Of a DNA stretch of 64,000 nucleotides, positions 61,761 to 64,000 are shown one piece after another (the stretch's first letter is position 1; the number at the start of each line of letters is the position of its first letter). A program made the position numbers and the translations under genes. The notes under the pieces are model-generated. The model made no database searches, was not told the origin of the DNA, and was given only the letters and a program-made list of their open reading frames with translations. The stretch comes from Rubrobacter marinus (GTDB taxonomy: Bacteria; Actinomycetota; Rubrobacteria; Rubrobacterales; Rubrobacteraceae). The stretch is taken from positions 2,604,001-2,668,000 of the forward strand of contig NZ_CP045121.1 of NCBI RefSeq assembly GCF_011492965.1, read 5' to 3'.

Positions 61761-62651
61761 TTACGAGGGTCGCCGGGCGAGGTAGACGCCCAGGAGGATG
61801 ACGGCCCCGCCGAGGAGCTGCTCGGGGCCGAGGGATTCGCCGAAGAAGACGATCCCCGACGCTACGCCGGTGAGGGTGATCAGGTACTGGTAGACGAGCA
61901 CCCGGTTGGCGCCGATGCGGCTGATGCCCCGCTGCCAGGCGGCGAAGGCGAACGCGGTGGCGAAGGCCGCCGAGTAGCCCACCGTCGCCCAGGCCCCCGG
62001 GGTGACGCCGCCCCAGTCCAGCCCCGGCAGGAAGGGCGCGGCGAGGAGCAGGGCGACCGGGCTCGCGAAGAGGGTCGGGTAGGTCGCGACGGCCAGCGGG
62101 GAGTGCCGGTCCAGGACGGGGATCGAGAGCACGGTATAGGCGCCGACGCACACGGAGGCGAGGAGGACGAGGCCGTCGCCGAGCGTGCTCGTCCCCGCCG
62201 CCCCGAGCCCGTCGTAGACCACGATCCCGACGCCCAGGATCGAGAGCGCTACCCCGATCATCCCCCCGGCGGTCGGCCTCTCCAGCCCGAGCGCGGAGGC
62301 CAGGATCATGCCCCACACCGGGGCCGTGGCGAAGATCAGGCCGGTGTTCGAGGCGGTGGTCATGCTGACGCCGAAGGTGAAGGAGGTCTGCGCCGCCGCC
62401 ACGCCGAAGCAGCCCAGGCCGATCATCGGCAGCAGCTCCCCGCGCGTGAGCCGGCTCCCCGGCTCCAGGAGCCGGAGGACGAGGAGGAGCAGGAGACCGC
62501 CGCCGGCGAAGCGCAGGGCCACGAGAAAGGTCGGGGGCAGAAACCCCGCGGCGTATTTCGTCGCCGCGTAGTTTGCCCCCCAGAAGATGGCCGCCAGGAT
62601 CAGGGATAGCTCCGTGGTCCGGGCGGCGGTTCTGGCCTTGTTCTCCGTCAC
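61761..62651 (-). CDS. EamA/DMT-family transporter, second copy
   Basis: 296 residues from GTG 62651 (VTENKARTAARTTELSLIL). Two EamA repeats: AAIFWGANYAATKYAAGFLP, NTGLIFATAPVWGMILASAL; VCVGAYTVLSIPVLDRHSPL, LITLTGVASGIVFFGESLGP. Only loosely similar to the copy at 55192-56094. TAGAAT (minus, 62659-62664) lies seven bases before the GTG and no ribosome-binding site is present, so it is probably leaderless; the longer frame to 62723 starts upstream of that promoter. Confidence 0.87.
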   Translation of the reverse strand: MTENKARTAARTTELSLILAAIFWGANYAATKYAAGFLPPTFLVALRFAGGGLLLLLVLRLLEPGSRLTRGELLPMIGLGCFGVAAAQTSFTFGVSMTTASNTGLIFATAPVWGMILASALGLERPTAGGMIGVALSILGVGIVVYDGLGAAGTSTLGDGLVLLASVCVGAYTVLSIPVLDRHSPLAVATYPTLFASPVALLLAAPFLPGLDWGGVTPGAWATVGYSAAFATAFAFAAWQRGISRIGANRVLVYQYLITLTGVASGIVFFGESLGPEQLLGGAVILLGVYLARRPS

Positions 62652-62813
62652 GGGCGAGATTCTACGCCCCGGGCGGCCGGAGCGCCTCGGAACCGGTCGT
62701 CGGCGGCGCGGGAGGCGTCGCATTCATACCCTCCTCCGCACGTTTGCGCGAGCCGCGCCGGGAGAATAATGTTGGAAAGAACCTTTGGTGCACCCGTAGG
62801 AGGGATCTGCAGA

Positions 62814-63173
62814 ATGGAAGCAAACAGCGCTGGAACCGCGCTCAATCAGACCGTCGGGCAGCTACAAGGCGGCATCCTGCGGCTAGGCATAGGGTCGGCC
62901 ATCCCGGTGATCGCGACGTGGGAGCAGACGCTCTCCGCCTCCGGCGTGCCGGAGCTGACGCCCGTAGCGCAGAACCTGAGCACCCTGAGAAACCACCTCG
63001 CCAACCCCAACTTCGATCCCAATCAGGTGGGCCAGCTTCTCGCGACGCTCGGCGGCCAGGTCCAGGCCATCGCGGCCACCCCGTACGGGCTGCCGATCGC
63101 GGCCCCGCTCACGCAGCTCGGCCTGCTCCTGAGCACCGGCGGCGGCACCCTCATGGGGCAGTCCGGGGGCTAG
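62814..63173 (+). CDS. Hypothetical protein, Ala/Gly/Leu-rich
   Basis: 119 residues from ATG 62814, with GGAGGG ten bases ahead. TTTGCG (62743-62748), 16 bp, AATAAT (62765-62770) is a possible promoter, which rules against the ATG at 62769. Helical, with GQLLATLGGQVQAIAATPYG and a glycine-rich end; no cysteines and no clear membrane helix. No family recognised. A strong terminator follows. Confidence 0.6.
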   Translation: MEANSAGTALNQTVGQLQGGILRLGIGSAIPVIATWEQTLSASGVPELTPVAQNLSTLRNHLANPNFDPNQVGQLLATLGGQVQAIAATPYGLPIAAPLTQLGLLLSTGGGTLMGQSGG

Positions 63174-63242
63174 CACAACGGGGCTGATCCGTCCGCCAAA
63201 CCAGACAGAGCCCCGGCGGCCCCCGCCGGGACTACAGAGGTC

Positions 63243-63275
63243 GAGGGGCCAGCCCGGTAAACGGGCTGGTCCCTC
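63243..63275 (+). terminator. Rho-independent-type hairpin
   Basis: 14-bp stem with one G-U pair (63243-63256 with 63262-63275), loop GTAAA, followed by GCTTGTT. It lies between the hypothetical gene (+) and the convergent Ig-like protein gene (-). Confidence 0.6.
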
Positions 63276-63320
63276 GCTTGTTGCGCTCGCCGCGGGGCGC
63301 GGCGATGGCGTCGTATCAGC

Positions 63321-64000
63321 CTACCTCACGGTCCTGAAGCTCCAGCTCACCGGCGCGAGGGTGTTGCCCGCCTGGTCCCTGATCCCGCCCGTCAAGGCCG
63401 CCGTGTACAGCGTGTTGCGCAGCAGGTTCGCGTTCGGGTTCAGCGTCGCCGTGCGGTTGGCCGCGTTGTACGTCACCGCAGACGTGACCCCGATCGTCCC
63501 GCGCTTGAGCGTGAAGCTCGCCGCGCTCGTCCCCACGACTGGCTCGCTGAACGTCGCGGTCGCGTTCGTGGTCACCGCCCTACCCGTCGCGTTGACGGCC
63601 GGGGTTCTGGCCACGACGGAGGGCCTGATCAGGTCGACGTTGACGGTGAGGGCGGCGGAGCGCGAGGCGTTGCCGGCCGCGTCTCGGGCCTCGGCGACGA
63701 CGGAGCGGGCGCCGTTGGCCAGGGCGCTCGTCGTGATGCTGTAGTTACCGGAGGCGTTCGCCGTGCCGGTGCCCCTCAGCACCCCGTCGACGAGGATCCT
63801 GACCGATGCGCCGGCCTCGGTGCGGCCCGCGAAGGTTGGGGTTGCGTCGTTGGTGCGGTTGTCGGCGTTGGAGGAGCCGGTGTCGCTCGCGGCCACCAGG
63901 TCGAGGCTTGGTGCGGCCGGGGGCACCACGTCGAGTACCTCCATGGAGAGAGCGCCGGAAGGGGCGCTCACGTTGTTGGCCGCGTCCTTCGCCCTGGCGG
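63321..64000 (-). CDS. C-terminal part of a large Ig-like repeat surface protein
   Basis: Open to the right edge, so only about 226 C-terminal residues are seen. A bacterial Ig-like repeat (ASDTGSSNADNRTNDATPTF ... GASVRILVDGVLRGTGTANA, SGNYSITTSALANGARSVVA) is followed by a C-terminal SbsA/Big_5-type domain (RPSVVARTPAVNATGRAVTT, ATFSEPVVGTSAASFTL, GIRDQAGNTLAPVSWSF). The sequence entering from the edge (ARAKDAANNVSAPSGALS) looks like the end of another Ig-like repeat. Secreted, probably an adhesin or fused to an enzyme upstream of the repeats. No sorting signal at the C-terminus. Confidence 0.82.
   Translation of the reverse strand, partial: ARAKDAANNVSAPSGALSMEVLDVVPPAAPSLDLVAASDTGSSNADNRTNDATPTFAGRTEAGASVRILVDGVLRGTGTANASGNYSITTSALANGARSVVAEARDAAGNASRSAALTVNVDLIRPSVVARTPAVNATGRAVTTNATATFSEPVVGTSAASFTLKRGTIGVTSAVTYNAANRTATLNPNANLLRNTLYTAALTGGIRDQAGNTLAPVSWSFRTVR

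Noticed and set aside
1..64000. CRISPR arrays, rRNA, tRNA genes, insertion sequences, attachment sites
   Set aside because: No regularly spaced repeats, RNA signatures, transposase or integrase genes were recognised; short or divergent RNAs could still be missed by eye.

Overview
The window is about 70% G+C, with long antisense open frames, frequent GTG/TTG starts and many first genes that look leaderless. Three mycofactocin-type SDR dehydrogenases, YsnF/PRC stress proteins, CorA/SLC41-like Mg transporters, a complete Mrp antiporter locus, ClpS, a zinc-finger Hsp100 and AcuBC point to a free-living, stress-tolerant actinobacterium. A Rubrobacter-like lineage is my best inference from composition and gene families, not from a search. 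I saw no rRNA, tRNA, CRISPR array or insertion sequence.

Layout. 1-2.9 kb: a TetR gene cut by the window edge, then a MarR regulator divergent from a ring-cleaving dioxygenase and a DoxX protein (an mhqR-mhqO-mhqP-like quinone-stress unit). 3-9.9 kb: a TetR regulator divergent from three tandem mycofactocin-type SDRs, a MoxR ATPase, a MoxR-VWA fusion, a 31-residue CxxC peptide and a decayed FCD regulator. 10-12 kb: an AlkZ-like winged-helix protein and an SDR. 12-19 kb: CorA, an SLC41/MgtE-like transporter with a double PhoU-RCK_C partner, and two polytopic glycosyltransferases. 19-25.7 kb: broken GNAT, RarA and amidase genes, a 2H phosphoesterase, an SDR, and a tightly overlapped metallopeptidase-SRPBCC-TatA chain. 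25.8-28.8 kb: membrane and stress proteins, two of which share a duplicated 5' end. 29-34.5 kb: a two-component system, a coiled-coil protein beside a cysteine-free peroxiredoxin-like protein, and a GT4 glycosyltransferase. 34.5-40.3 kb: the mnhA-G locus. 40.5-48.9 kb: MoaA, a low-GC HEPN-PIN pair, ClpS, a PAS-GGDEF-EAL protein and AcuBC. 48.9-53.3 kb: zinc-finger Hsp100, Hsp20, an XRE regulator and rhodanese. 53-64 kb: small metabolic proteins, a lipid kinase, two EamA transporters, a FrnE-like DsbA, a quinone reductase, a TetR-controlled MFS pump, and the end of an Ig-like surface protein.

Sequence quality matters here. About ten conserved genes (TetR, a glycosyltransferase, RarA, amidase, SDR, mnhA, mnhD, an NmrA-like gene, an MFS pump) carry frameshifts. 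Every one I repaired by hand needs bases added in a G/C (once T) homopolymer, never removed. Many apparent pseudogenes are therefore probably assembly deletions.

The most interesting items are the low-GC operon pairing a HEPN-like protein with a PIN RNase where an antitoxin would be expected; the GGAC-N4-GTCC operators shared by an efflux locus and a small membrane protein; the symmetrically placed operators of the mhq-like unit; the SDR/MoxR-VWA cluster with its CxxC peptide; and the leader-plus-N-terminus cassette shared by two unrelated membrane proteins.
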